From contig NC_014253.1 of assembly GCF_000196655.1 (NCBI RefSeq), positions 1,939,423 to 2,003,422 of the forward strand: a DNA stretch of 64,000 nucleotides. The letters run 5' to 3'. Under the pieces are notes generated by a model. That model did no database searches, had not been told where the DNA came from, and saw only the letters and a list, made by a program, of their open reading frames with translations. Origin of the DNA: Methanohalobium evestigatum Z-7303. GTDB lineage: Archaea > Halobacteriota > Methanosarcinia > Methanosarcinales > Methanosarcinaceae. Numbering within the stretch: the first letter of the stretch is position 1; each line of letters opens with the position of its first letter. Shown here piece after piece: positions 16,314-24,461 of this stretch. Both the position numbers and the translations under genes were made by a program.

Positions 16314-16880
16314 TTATTCTGTTTCTTTGAGTGATTGCAGTGCCTGCTGCACCATTTCATAATAATGTTTCTTATCTGTATTGTAGTGTTCAACCGCTTT
16401 TTTGATATTAGGTTCATCCTTATCCAGAGAGTTGATACGGTTAAGAGTGTGTTTTGCAGCTTCCAGAACCCACATATCCCGAGTATCTCCATCTACCACA
16501 CTTATTGATTCGGGTCGAACCGAGGTTATTACATCTCCTTCATCTGTAGTGTAGGTATTGGGTTTTCCCACTATTGCCACAAACGCGGGTTTTTCACATT
16601 CTGAAAGAACCTGAGCAGCTTCAGGCTGGTACTGACCAGCGTAAATCAAAAATGAGCCGGTAGGGTCTGATACACGTCCGCGGAGAAACTCGGCTTCGGT
16701 GCCTATATCTTCCGTTTCTGTAAGAGTTCCCACTATAAAAAGACGGTTTACCTTTGCACCTGTAGGTGTAAGAAGATACTGGGGAGAATACTGGTCTTCA
16801 CCATCTTTAAACATCAGATTGGATTCTTTAAATTCCTGAGCAAATACCCGTTTTGCTACTTCTCTAACAAATGCTGCCAT
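16314..16880 (-). CDS. RPA-associated OB-fold protein (COG3390)
   Basis: 188-aa partner of archaeal replication protein A. The N-terminal block (VREVAKRVFAQEF, YLLTPTGAKVNRLFIVGTLTE) and the OB-fold core (GRVSDPTGSFLIYAGQY) are characteristic. It follows the RPA gene with its ATG immediately after the RPA stop, behind GAGGTGGT. Proteins of this family bind the RPA zinc-finger subunit in haloarchaea. A longer paralogue with the same arrangement lies at 29597-30463. Confidence 0.85.
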   Translation of the reverse strand: MAAFVREVAKRVFAQEFKESNLMFKDGEDQYSPQYLLTPTGAKVNRLFIVGTLTETEDIGTEAEFLRGRVSDPTGSFLIYAGQYQPEAAQVLSECEKPAFVAIVGKPNTYTTDEGDVITSVRPESISVVDGDTRDMWVLEAAKHTLNRINSLDKDEPNIKKAVEHYNTDKKHYYEMVQQALQSLKETE

Positions 16881-17816
16881 TTATACCACCTCAGCCGAGG
16901 CAATCAATTCATCAAGTTCGTTTTCATCGAATCTGGACTGCTGTTCTATTGTTTCCACCAAAATATATCTATCAAGTTTAGGACCTGTAACCGTGTAATA
17001 TTTACCCATAAGTTTTTCTTTCAAATAGTCAAGAACTACATTTGGGTCAAGTGCTTCTGATGCCATAGATTTGGCACTCTCAAGGGTTATTTCGCCTATA
17101 TATTCTGTCAATTCACGGTTTAAAAGTGCTTCATGCACGGATTCTCCATCATCCAGAACAGCTTTAATCCTTAAATCATATACACCCTCTACTTTTCCAT
17201 GTTCGGGGCATGCCCCTTTTGATAACGGACGGTTGCATTCAGGGCAGCGTTTTATAAGCCCGGAACCAGATTGTATATCTACCATCGCTCCACTGGCTGT
17301 AACTGATGATGTTCCTATCTCAATATCTTCATCTATTTTTTCTATGGAACTTGTTCTGTTAAGATTAATCTGGAATTTTTCGTTCCATTCATCAATTACT
17401 ACATTTCTGAGATGATAGGTCTTGTTTTCCTCAACATCAGGAAGATTTGCATTAGCCCATTTTACAAATTTTATTGTACCGGTTGAATCTCCAACTATAC
17501 CTACCTGAGATATTGATTCATGGGTATTATCCCAAAGCTGGAGGACTTTAACTTTAACATTGACCCATTTACCATCTTCTAAAAGGTCTTTAACATTTAC
17601 AAGAGGCGTTTCTGTCTGACTGCCATAGAATTCTCCTCTTGATATGTTGTATTCTTTCAAAAAATAGTTTGTAACACTTCTTCGTGCTTCGTTCATGGGT
17701 ACTTTAAATTTGGAGGTTAATTTTTCAAGTCTTTCTTCGATATCTTCCTGTGGTATATCTACACCAAAATCAGAGAATCTATCTTTGATTTCTTTTGCGG
17801 CTTCTTTTTCATCCAT
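16881..17816 (-). CDS. rpa: Replication factor A, zinc-finger OB-fold subunit
   Basis: 311-aa single-stranded-DNA-binding protein. An N-terminal helical segment precedes at least one clear OB fold (about residues 65-155; VKVLQLWDNTHESISQVGIVGDSTG). A zinc finger, CPECNRPLSKGACPEHG, lies near residue 193, followed by a C-terminal OB-like region. Size and layout match the shorter RPA2/RPA3 type of Methanosarcina. A GGTGTC site precedes the ATG. A second, larger RPA is at 30456-31763. Confidence 0.9.
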   Translation of the reverse strand: MDEKEAAKEIKDRFSDFGVDIPQEDIEERLEKLTSKFKVPMNEARRSVTNYFLKEYNISRGEFYGSQTETPLVNVKDLLEDGKWVNVKVKVLQLWDNTHESISQVGIVGDSTGTIKFVKWANANLPDVEENKTYHLRNVVIDEWNEKFQINLNRTSSIEKIDEDIEIGTSSVTASGAMVDIQSGSGLIKRCPECNRPLSKGACPEHGKVEGVYDLRIKAVLDDGESVHEALLNRELTEYIGEITLESAKSMASEALDPNVVLDYLKEKLMGKYYTVTGPKLDRYILVETIEQQSRFDENELDELIASAEVV

Positions 17817-17926
17817 TATAAGACACCTAAATACCTCTTGTTTGTTTTAAATTGAGAGGTATAACAAGATATGTTTTATTTTTATATAAAAGTAATTAGC
17901 AGAGTTAAAAAATTAAATCTGTCATA

Positions 17927-19774
17927 TTATTTTTCGAGCATATCTGCAACCACTTTAGCAGAATCACCTTCACCTATAACAGTTACAATATCGTTGTATT
18001 CAAGAACCAGATCTCCATGAGCTATAATTGATTCATCATCTCTTCTAACCATAAGCATTAGACTTTCTCTTGGGAGCGCCAGGTCTTTTACTGCCTTTCC
18101 AACTACATTTGGATTAGTAACGGCGATTTCCAGTATCTCACCTTCACCACCTACTTCACACATGGAAAACATATGAGGTCTACCTATCATATCATCAAGA
18201 ACTATAGCTGTTGTCTTTGCAGGGCTCATTGAACGGATATCAAGGTCCCAGAAAGCATGCAGGTTTTCTACATCATTAACCCTTGCTACAACTTGGTCTT
18301 TATTAAACCCAAATTTACTTTTTGCTACCTGACACACAAGGAGATTGGTATTGTCTTTATCTGTGGTGGCAACCACATATTTTGCATTCTCTATTCCTGC
18401 ATCTTTTAATATATTCATGTCTTCTACATCACCATGAACTGCTCTAATTCCCGAGTTCATTAATTCATGACATTTTTCCTTTGATGAATCAACAACTACT
18501 ACATTTTCTCCTCGTTTTTCAAGCCTTTTTGCCAGCAATTGACCTACATTTCCTCCTCCTACAATCAAAATTTCCATTGGTATCACCCCTAATTTATTCG
18601 CAAGCGGTTTTGACAACGTACCTGTCATAAAGACGGTAATAATTACTGTTAAAAATACCAGTCCTACAAGAGTTTGACCTCCTTCAATATTTAAAGCATC
18701 CAGTCTTATTGCAAAATAGGTTGCTATTGATGCCGGAACAACACCCTTGGGACCTATTAAAGATATGAATAGTTTATCGTTTCTTCCAAGTTGTGAGCCT
18801 ATTGTAGTAGAAAATACTGATAGAGGGCGGATTAGGAACATGAGTAACAGTACTATTATAATTCCTGTAAATCCTATCTGGATGATGTTATCAAATTTTA
18901 AGAGTGCAGCAAGTAATATAAAAATTAGAGAGAGCATCATCACCACAAGGTCTGATTTGAATTCCTTTAATACCATCTTATAACGTACATTGGAAGTACC
19001 CATTATAATACCAAAGAGCGCTACTGCAAGAACCCCTGATTCACTACCTATCATTTCAGATATTACATAGGTACCAATAACCAATGTTAACGTCAACAAC
19101 CTTGCCGTCTGTGGTGATATGAAAGGTCCTTTGGATAAAAATTTACTGAGTGCAAAACCGCTTAAAACACCCATTGATGCTCCTGCAATGAACCGATAAA
19201 ATATTCCTGCTATAGCTTCTATACCTGATAGCTGGAAAACAATGAATTCAAAAATAACGGCGGCAAGAATTACACTGGCTGCATCATTAAATACACCTTC
19301 AAGTTCAAGGACTTTACTTGTTTTATGGTTAACTTTGACATTTTTTACAAGCGGTGTTATTACAGTAGGACCTGTTGCACCCATCAATGCACCATAAAGA
19401 GCCGCCATTTCAAGCTGAATCCCTAACAGTAAATGCGTTAAAATGGTTGTTAAAATAAATGTAATTAACAATCCAATTGTTGACAATTTCAGGGTACTTT
19501 TGTGTATAGTTCTTAAATATTTTAGGTCTAAATTAAGACCACCGTCAAACACAATAATAGCAACAGAAAGTGAAACCAGTACAGTCAGACCATCTCCCAG
19601 TATGTTAGGGTCAAAGATGTTGAGAACTTCTGGACCTATAATTATGCCTTCTGCAAGTAAAAATAGGATGGGAGGTACTTTAAAGATTTTACCTAATTGC
19701 TGTGCCAGAAGTGCAAGTATAAGTACAATTACTGCCAATTGTAGAAAATATACCGATTCCAATCTGATTCCCAC
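17927..19774 (-). CDS. Cation/proton antiporter with RCK (TrkA-N and TrkA-C) domains
   Basis: 615-aa membrane protein. Residues ~1-390 form about 12 membrane helices of the CPA Na+(K+)/H+ exchanger family, including FDGGLNLD and GVFNDAASV. They are followed by a Rossmann TrkA-N/RCK_N domain (MEILIVGGGNVGQLLAKRL, then VDSSKEKC). A C-terminal TrkA-C/RCK_C ligand domain spans about 535-613. The architecture suggests a nucleotide-gated K+ or Na+ efflux system. GTG at 19774 is the assumed start; TTG at 19762 is possible. RCK_C domains can bind c-di-AMP, and a diadenylate cyclase is encoded in this window. Confidence 0.88.
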   Translation of the reverse strand: MGIRLESVYFLQLAVIVLILALLAQQLGKIFKVPPILFLLAEGIIIGPEVLNIFDPNILGDGLTVLVSLSVAIIVFDGGLNLDLKYLRTIHKSTLKLSTIGLLITFILTTILTHLLLGIQLEMAALYGALMGATGPTVITPLVKNVKVNHKTSKVLELEGVFNDAASVILAAVIFEFIVFQLSGIEAIAGIFYRFIAGASMGVLSGFALSKFLSKGPFISPQTARLLTLTLVIGTYVISEMIGSESGVLAVALFGIIMGTSNVRYKMVLKEFKSDLVVMMLSLIFILLAALLKFDNIIQIGFTGIIIVLLLMFLIRPLSVFSTTIGSQLGRNDKLFISLIGPKGVVPASIATYFAIRLDALNIEGGQTLVGLVFLTVIITVFMTGTLSKPLANKLGVIPMEILIVGGGNVGQLLAKRLEKRGENVVVVDSSKEKCHELMNSGIRAVHGDVEDMNILKDAGIENAKYVVATTDKDNTNLLVCQVAKSKFGFNKDQVVARVNDVENLHAFWDLDIRSMSPAKTTAIVLDDMIGRPHMFSMCEVGGEGEILEIAVTNPNVVGKAVKDLALPRESLMLMVRRDDESIIAHGDLVLEYNDIVTVIGEGDSAKVVADMLEK

Positions 19775-19860
19775 TTATAAAATTCCAAAACCAAGATATA
19801 AATTTTTAGATTGCACAAAAAACAGTTATCTAAATCTGGATAATAAAAAAATAAAAATTA

Positions 19861-19890
19861 CAAGACCATTAAATATTATCAACGGTCTTG
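19861..19890 (-). terminator. Terminator of the mtb transcript
   Basis: CAAGACC (19861-19867) pairs with GGTCTTG (19884-19890) across a 16-nt loop. Read on the minus strand, after mtbB, it is followed by TAATTTTTATTTTTTTA, a classic T-rich end. Confidence 0.65.
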
Positions 19891-19904
19891 CTGGTCAAAT
19901 TGTT

Positions 19905-21308
19905 TTATTTTACCTGATTTCTGAATTTTTCACATGAGTTGATCTTGATGTCGAGCAGTTCTTCGATGTTCATCTTGGCAGAGATGCCTTTTGGAGCACC
20001 TTCTACAGAAGTTAAGACACCGATACCGAGTTCTTCTCTCAGGTCTCTCATCACGTACTCATCACTGAGATCCATTGGCTCGACACCCAGTTTCTTGGAG
20101 ACATAGTCCTTGGCTTCATTAATTCTCATGTTCTTGGAGAGCTGCATTCTTGCAACAAGGTCTCCACCTGCACGCATACCGGTCATACCGGATGCGGATA
20201 CGTGTGCTATCGGCATACCCACTGGGTCGCCGACTCCTACCTATATGCCGTCTACTCCGGCTACCTCGACCATTGCTTTACTGCACCTGGTAACCGCATC
20301 AACAGGTGGTGTCTCGAACATTGGAATGCCACCGACACCCATACCCATGTTTACATGGCAGGGAATTGGTGTTGATTCGACTGCTGACTTGATGAATGTG
20401 ACAGCTCTTGCAAGGTTCCATGAAGTACTGTGACCGGTGCTGGCGTTACAGACAGGACCGTAAAGGTTTGCTCCTGCTTTTGCTACAAGTGGTCCCTGCT
20501 CATGCGGCCAGAGACCTGCAAGTGTTGTTCCGTCGTATTCAAATTCTCCATGCATACCAAGGACCGATTCTGAAGCCATGCCTGCTTCGATATACATGTT
20601 CGGGAATCTCTTCCTGAGGGCTTCTATTGCCTGGACTGATGCGTAAAAGTCACCGTCTCCGGCTGCACCGATAGTATCAAAGTTTACACCGTCTGCAGCA
20701 GACTTGTAAAGTTTATCTACTGTCCAGACCATGTCATTAGTAAGCTCATCAGCAGCACCTTCTATCTCTTCTTTGGCTTCCTGGAGCTTGAATTCCCTCA
20801 TCAGATCGGATGGGTTCTTGAACGGACCGTCCGGCTGATAGTAAAGACCCATGTTTGGCATTGCACCATACATCAGAGGAACGGTCATGTTCTGCTGGCA
20901 GACTTCCATGGTCTGGCATTCCTGTGAAACCACTGGTTTTACAGGTTTGAAACTGTAGTCGATGTGACCAAGTTCCATGGTATCGGTACCGAAAGCACGC
21001 TCGTGAGTCATGACACCGGTCAATCTGCTTGCAGGTATTCCGGTACCGCTGTTACCCTGGTCACCATCGATTCTTAAAGTACCGATATCATGGGTCACAG
21101 GTACTTCGTTACCGGCATCGACACTCACCATCTTTTGGGGAGACATCAGGATGTCTGCGATTTTTTCTTTGTCATCATCGCTGAGTGCTGGTATACCACC
21201 GAGTTCAGCAGCATCATTTGTACCTGCTTCGATATCTTCCATTATCCTGTCTTTGGAATGGTATTCTGTGGTAGAATCTCCCATCCTTATTCTGTAGCCA
21301 TTTGCCAT
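19905..21308 (-). CDS. mtbB: Dimethylamine:corrinoid methyltransferase with in-frame UAG (pyrrolysine)
   Basis: Transfers a methyl group from dimethylamine to MtbC. The frame is interrupted by one TAG (CTA on the plus strand, 20241-20243), read as pyrrolysine at residue 356. The reading through it is GVDGI-O-VGVGDP. Total length is 467 aa. Both length and position match MtbB; the monomethylamine enzyme MtmB has its UAG near codon 202. The sequence is otherwise continuous and conserved on both sides ([31 protein letters not shown]). It lies 22 bp after mtbC. A naive annotation would split it into two truncated ORFs. Confidence 0.96.
20241..20243 (-). other. Amber codon read as pyrrolysine in mtbB
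   Basis: In-frame TAG at codon 356, exactly where MtbB proteins carry pyrrolysine. The protein continues in the same frame for 111 more residues of clear homology. Confidence 0.95.
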
Positions 21309-21330
21309 TGTTTACAATCCCCCTATCAGT

Positions 21331-21984
21331 TTATTTGGATGCACCGAGTTTTTCTTTGGTCTTGTTTACTGCTATGCTTGCGTTTTCTGCGTAGATGTCG
21401 GCACCTATCTTGTCAGCCCATGCCTGGGTTGCTGGTGCCCCACCTACCATGACAACGGTATCGTCTCTCATTCCAGCTTCTTTGAGAAGCTCGATGATGT
21501 CCTTCTGACCCTGAAGTGTTGTGGTCATGAGTGCAGAGATTCCGACTACATCAGCGTTGTGTTCTTTTATCTTGTCAATAAAGTCCTGTGCAGGAACATC
21601 CCTTCCGATGTCATAGACTTCAAATCCGGATGCCTGAAGCATTGTGGACACAATAGATTTGCCGATGTCGTGTACATCTCCTTCTACTGTACCATTGATA
21701 ACTACACCAAGTGGTTTGCCTCTGGATTCCTGAGGCATGTCCTCTTCGAGTGTTTTGACTGCGTCTGTCATGGCTTCAGCAGCCATCATCACATGCGGTA
21801 AGAACAGTTTACCTCTCTCAAACTTCATACCGACTTCGTTCATCCCGGCTGCAAGACCGTTTTCGATGATGTCTGATGCTTCGAGATCGCCTCTTGCTTT
21901 GTTTACTGCTTCCAGTACATTATCCTTCTTGCAGGATATTATAGCATCTGATATTTCTTTTAATAGTTCTTCTCTCTCTGCCAT
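21331..21984 (-). CDS. mtbC: Dimethylamine corrinoid protein
   Basis: 217-aa corrinoid carrier that receives the methyl group from MtbB and passes it to the MT2 enzyme (MtbA, not in this window). It has an N-terminal four-helix cap (residues 1-88) and a Rossmann B12 domain. The lower axial ligand is H105 in GDVHDIGK, followed by GISALMTTTLQGQ and VMVGGAP. A GGAG ribosome site precedes the ATG. It has its own TATA-like element upstream and a strong hairpin separating it from the mtt genes. Confidence 0.95.
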   Translation of the reverse strand: MAEREELLKEISDAIISCKKDNVLEAVNKARGDLEASDIIENGLAAGMNEVGMKFERGKLFLPHVMMAAEAMTDAVKTLEEDMPQESRGKPLGVVINGTVEGDVHDIGKSIVSTMLQASGFEVYDIGRDVPAQDFIDKIKEHNADVVGISALMTTTLQGQKDIIELLKEAGMRDDTVVMVGGAPATQAWADKIGADIYAENASIAVNKTKEKLGASK

Positions 21985-22013
21985 AAAAATCTCCTTTTTT
22001 AAACTTTTTTGTA

Positions 22014-22025
22014 GTATATATAAAA
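22014..22025 (-). promoter_or_regulatory. TATA-like promoter element of mtbC
   Basis: On the minus strand TTTTATATATAC lies about 30 bp upstream of the mtbC ATG, behind the 14-bp hairpin at 22111-22142. It would give mtbCB a separate, short-leadered transcript. Confidence 0.45.
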
Positions 22026-22110
22026 TCGGGGTTAGTTAATAATAGGTATTGATTAAATCAACACCTTGTAAACATGAAATTATTTTTTTTATAAAAAGAT
22101 ATGGGAAAGA

Positions 22111-22142
22111 AGAGAATTTTGATAGTAATATCAAAATTCTCT
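22111..22142 (-). terminator. Perfect 14-bp hairpin between the mtt and mtb genes
   Basis: AGAGAATTTTGATA (22111-22124) and TATCAAAATTCTCT (22129-22142) are perfectly complementary around a 4-nt loop. On the minus strand a T-rich stretch (CTTTTTATAAAAAAAATAA) follows. It lies 15 bp after the stop of the 46-aa gene. It could terminate or attenuate the mtt transcript, or protect its 3' end. Confidence 0.65.
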
Positions 22143-22157
22143 ATACAAATATTGATG

Positions 22158-22298
22158 TTAGAGGCGCTTCGCAAAGACTCTTGCCTGCCACAATGCAATT
22201 CCTGCCATTATTAAAATCACTAACATCCATGTATACTCTGGGAAGGGGAATACTCCATTTTCAAAGTTGCTTATTAATATTTCCCATTGTGTTGCCAT
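22158..22298 (-). CDS. 46-aa single-pass membrane peptide downstream of mttP
   Basis: A tiny frame whose ATG (22296-22298) touches the TGA of the preceding gene. GGAGAG inside that gene's last codons serves as the ribosome site, so translation is coupled. The product starts MATQWEILISNFENG. It has one hydrophobic helix (about residues 23-37, WMLVILIMAGIALW) and ends in a basic tail (ARVFAKRL), so the C-terminus should be cytoplasmic. It could be an accessory subunit of the MttP permease. No family recognised. Confidence 0.7.
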   Translation of the reverse strand: MATQWEILISNFENGVFPFPEYTWMLVILIMAGIALWQARVFAKRL

Positions 22299-22631
22299 TC
22301 AAATCTCTCCTGCTTCTCTTTTCTTTTTAAGTCCTATATCAGGTCCGAGACAAGCATCCTGTGCTCTTGCTTTTCCATAGTCTGTTATGACATATTTGTG
22401 TAGCAATGCACCTTTTAACCAAACACCTTCATCATCAATTTTTTGCTCTATGTCCTGAAGGAATCCATAAGCTGCAAGTTCAATAAGGTCGAAGTTGAGT
22501 GTCTCCTTCATGAATTTGTTGTTTTCGGAGTCGTATTCTTTAGCGACCTGATTTACAAGGTCATTATTCCAGTGTGGCTCTTCATCAGTACATAGTTCGA
22601 GGAGCCTGAATTTGAAAGGTCTTTTAGCCAT
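22299..22631 (-). CDS. Small winged-helix-like protein in the mtt operon
   Basis: 110 aa, starting 13 bp after mttP behind AGAGGTGG. The pattern LLELCTDEEPHWNNDLVNQVAKEY, then a recognition-like helix (NFDLIELAAYGFLQDI) and a wing (GALLHKYVITDYGKARA), reads as a winged-helix domain (about residues 6-95). A short basic tail follows. It may bind nucleic acid or be a protein-interaction module. I do not know a published function. It is translationally coupled to the 46-aa membrane peptide. Confidence 0.75.
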   Translation of the reverse strand: MAKRPFKFRLLELCTDEEPHWNNDLVNQVAKEYDSENNKFMKETLNFDLIELAAYGFLQDIEQKIDDEGVWLKGALLHKYVITDYGKARAQDACLGPDIGLKKKREAGEI

Positions 22632-22644
22632 TTGTATCCACCTC

Positions 22645-23697
22645 TTAACCTCTTAATGTTTCTATTTCCAAAGACTCTTCTGTAAACATTATGAATGCAC
22701 CTGCAATACACAGGATACCACCCACAAACACTGTCCATGCTGGTGTAGACCCAAGGAACAGGAACAAGAATATAACAGACATCAAACCATACAGGTTAGC
22801 TACTGCCTGTCCACGTCCTACACCAATTAATGGGAAGGACTTGTACCATGAGACATAGCAGAAACCAAATGTGATTCCCGCAAATATCAGCACCAACAAT
22901 GCGATTGGGCTCTGGAGAACCAATGCTGTATATTTTAACATTGGGAATCCTGCTATTGCAAGAGCCGGAATGATGATTATCCACCAGAGTAAGAGCTCGA
23001 AAACAAACCTTGCTGTTAGACCTGCATCAGATTCTGAAACTTCAAGTCCTACACCTGCAATTGCACCTTCAAGACCCCATCCAAGAGCTGCCATGGCACC
23101 TCCAAGATATCCGAGCCATGCTACTCCTTGTGCACTTTGAATATCGTTGATGAGACCACCTGCAAAAATGGTGACTCCTCCACCGATAATCACCAGTATA
23201 CCTACTGCTGCACGTTTGGTAATTTTTTCACCATACCAGAGGTTTGCGGTAACGGCACCGACAACTGGATACAAAAGACCAGCTACTGCTGCAAATGCTC
23301 CACCGATAAATGCCATTGCCATAAATGAACCAAATATTGCGATTGGACCTCCACAAACTGAACCAATAAGGAACCATTTGGAACACGGTTTAAATTCTCT
23401 TAAGGTCCTACCAAGTTCTGGTAACCTGAGAAGTGTCCCGTTCCATACCATAAGGGCGATTATAACTGTTAAAGCGTTAAACGCTGTTACCAGTGCAGCG
23501 ACAATAACCATCGGGGCATCACCAGGTATACCCACTGATATTTCATCATACATGCCAACGAAAGGTTCCACAGTCCAGACAACTTCACCAGGTATATACC
23601 ATAAACCCCAGAGTATTGCACAGAAGAGGGCCCACATATACCCACTTCTAATTCTGTTTTCATGTTCCTTTATCCTCATTTGCTCTGTATCTACCAT
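22645..23697 (-). CDS. mttP: Trimethylamine-associated permease (DMT superfamily)
   Basis: 350-aa integral membrane protein with about ten helices and EamA/DMT-type repeats (LWGLWYIPGEVVW; GFCYVSWYKSFP). It sits between mttC and mtbC, where methylotrophic Methanosarcina carry mttP, the presumed methylamine transporter. ATG 23697 is preferred because GGAGGAG lies 4-5 bases upstream; an ATG 33 bases earlier has no ribosome site. Substrate is inferred from context. Confidence 0.88.
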   Translation of the reverse strand: MVDTEQMRIKEHENRIRSGYMWALFCAILWGLWYIPGEVVWTVEPFVGMYDEISVGIPGDAPMVIVAALVTAFNALTVIIALMVWNGTLLRLPELGRTLREFKPCSKWFLIGSVCGGPIAIFGSFMAMAFIGGAFAAVAGLLYPVVGAVTANLWYGEKITKRAAVGILVIIGGGVTIFAGGLINDIQSAQGVAWLGYLGGAMAALGWGLEGAIAGVGLEVSESDAGLTARFVFELLLWWIIIIPALAIAGFPMLKYTALVLQSPIALLVLIFAGITFGFCYVSWYKSFPLIGVGRGQAVANLYGLMSVIFLFLFLGSTPAWTVFVGGILCIAGAFIMFTEESLEIETLRG

Positions 23698-23743
23698 ATT
23701 ACTCCTCCATGATATTCCATGTAATAACAAACATAATTAAAAT

Positions 23744-23766
23744 CAGGTGTGCAAATCGCACACCTG
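23744..23766 (-). promoter_or_regulatory. Perfect 9-bp hairpin between mttC and mttP
   Basis: CAGGTGTGC (23744-23752) pairs perfectly with GCACACCTG (23758-23766) across a 5-nt loop, 12 bp after the mttC stop. No long T-run follows. A role in mRNA stability or partial termination, giving more MttBC than MttP, is more likely than full termination. Confidence 0.6.
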
Positions 23767-23778
23767 TAAATCATTTAT

Positions 23779-24432
23779 TTATTTCACCGCTTCTTTTGCT
23801 TTCTTTACAGCATCTGCTGCATTTTCAGCATAGATGTCTGCACCAATTTCATCAGCCCATTTCTGACTGACTGGTGCACCACCAATCATGGTCTTCACTT
23901 TATCGCGGATGCCTGCTTCCTTGAGCTGTTCTTCAAGGGTGAGCTGTTCGGTCATTGTTGGTGTCATCAGTGCAGATGATGCAACAATGTCAGCATCTAC
24001 TTCTTTTGCTTTGTTCACATAGGATTCAATTGCAACATCTCTTCCGAGATCATATAGTTCGAAACCTGCAATTTTGAGCATTGTTGCTACAATGTCTTTA
24101 CCTATGGTGTGGATGTCACCTGCAATTGTTCCGATGACAACTCCACCGTGTTTCTCTTCGGCACCGCCTCTCTGTTCTTCAAGTACAGGTGTTATAAGTT
24201 CAACTGCTGCAGACATTGCTTCAGAAGCTGCAATTACATGTGGAAGGAACAAAGATCCTTCTTCGAATTGGTCTCCTACTTCAGTCATTGCAGCAGTAAA
24301 ACCATCTTCGATGAGTTTCACAAGGTCTACATTGGAATCTATTCCTTCCTGTGCTACTTCTTTGGCAGCATCCTCGTCAAACTCTTTGATGGCATTCTTT
24401 GCTTTTGGTATTAATTCCTCTAAACTCGCCAT
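23779..24432 (-). CDS. mttC: Trimethylamine corrinoid protein
   Basis: 217-aa corrinoid protein that accepts a methyl group from MttB. Helical cap to about residue 90; B12 domain with axial H108 in GDIHTIGKD, then SSALMTPTMTEQ and TMIGGAPVS. Clearly paralogous to MtbC (21331-21984). An AAGGAGAG ribosome site precedes the ATG. It starts 29 bp after the mttB stop. Confidence 0.95.
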   Translation of the reverse strand: MASLEELIPKAKNAIKEFDEDAAKEVAQEGIDSNVDLVKLIEDGFTAAMTEVGDQFEEGSLFLPHVIAASEAMSAAVELITPVLEEQRGGAEEKHGGVVIGTIAGDIHTIGKDIVATMLKIAGFELYDLGRDVAIESYVNKAKEVDADIVASSALMTPTMTEQLTLEEQLKEAGIRDKVKTMIGGAPVSQKWADEIGADIYAENAADAVKKAKEAVK

Positions 24433-24461
24433 AAATTCACTCTCCTTTTTATAAATTATAT

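Noticed and set aside
20241-21308. mtbB and mttB as broken pseudogenes, each in two pieces
   Set aside because: The only interruption in each is a TAG at the established pyrrolysine position, the frame continues with strong homology, and the combined lengths (467 and 495 aa) are exact family lengths.
19905-21308. Monomethylamine methyltransferase MtmB
   Set aside because: MtmB has its UAG near codon 202 and is about 458 aa. Here UAG is codon 356 of 467, and the sequence matches MtbB.
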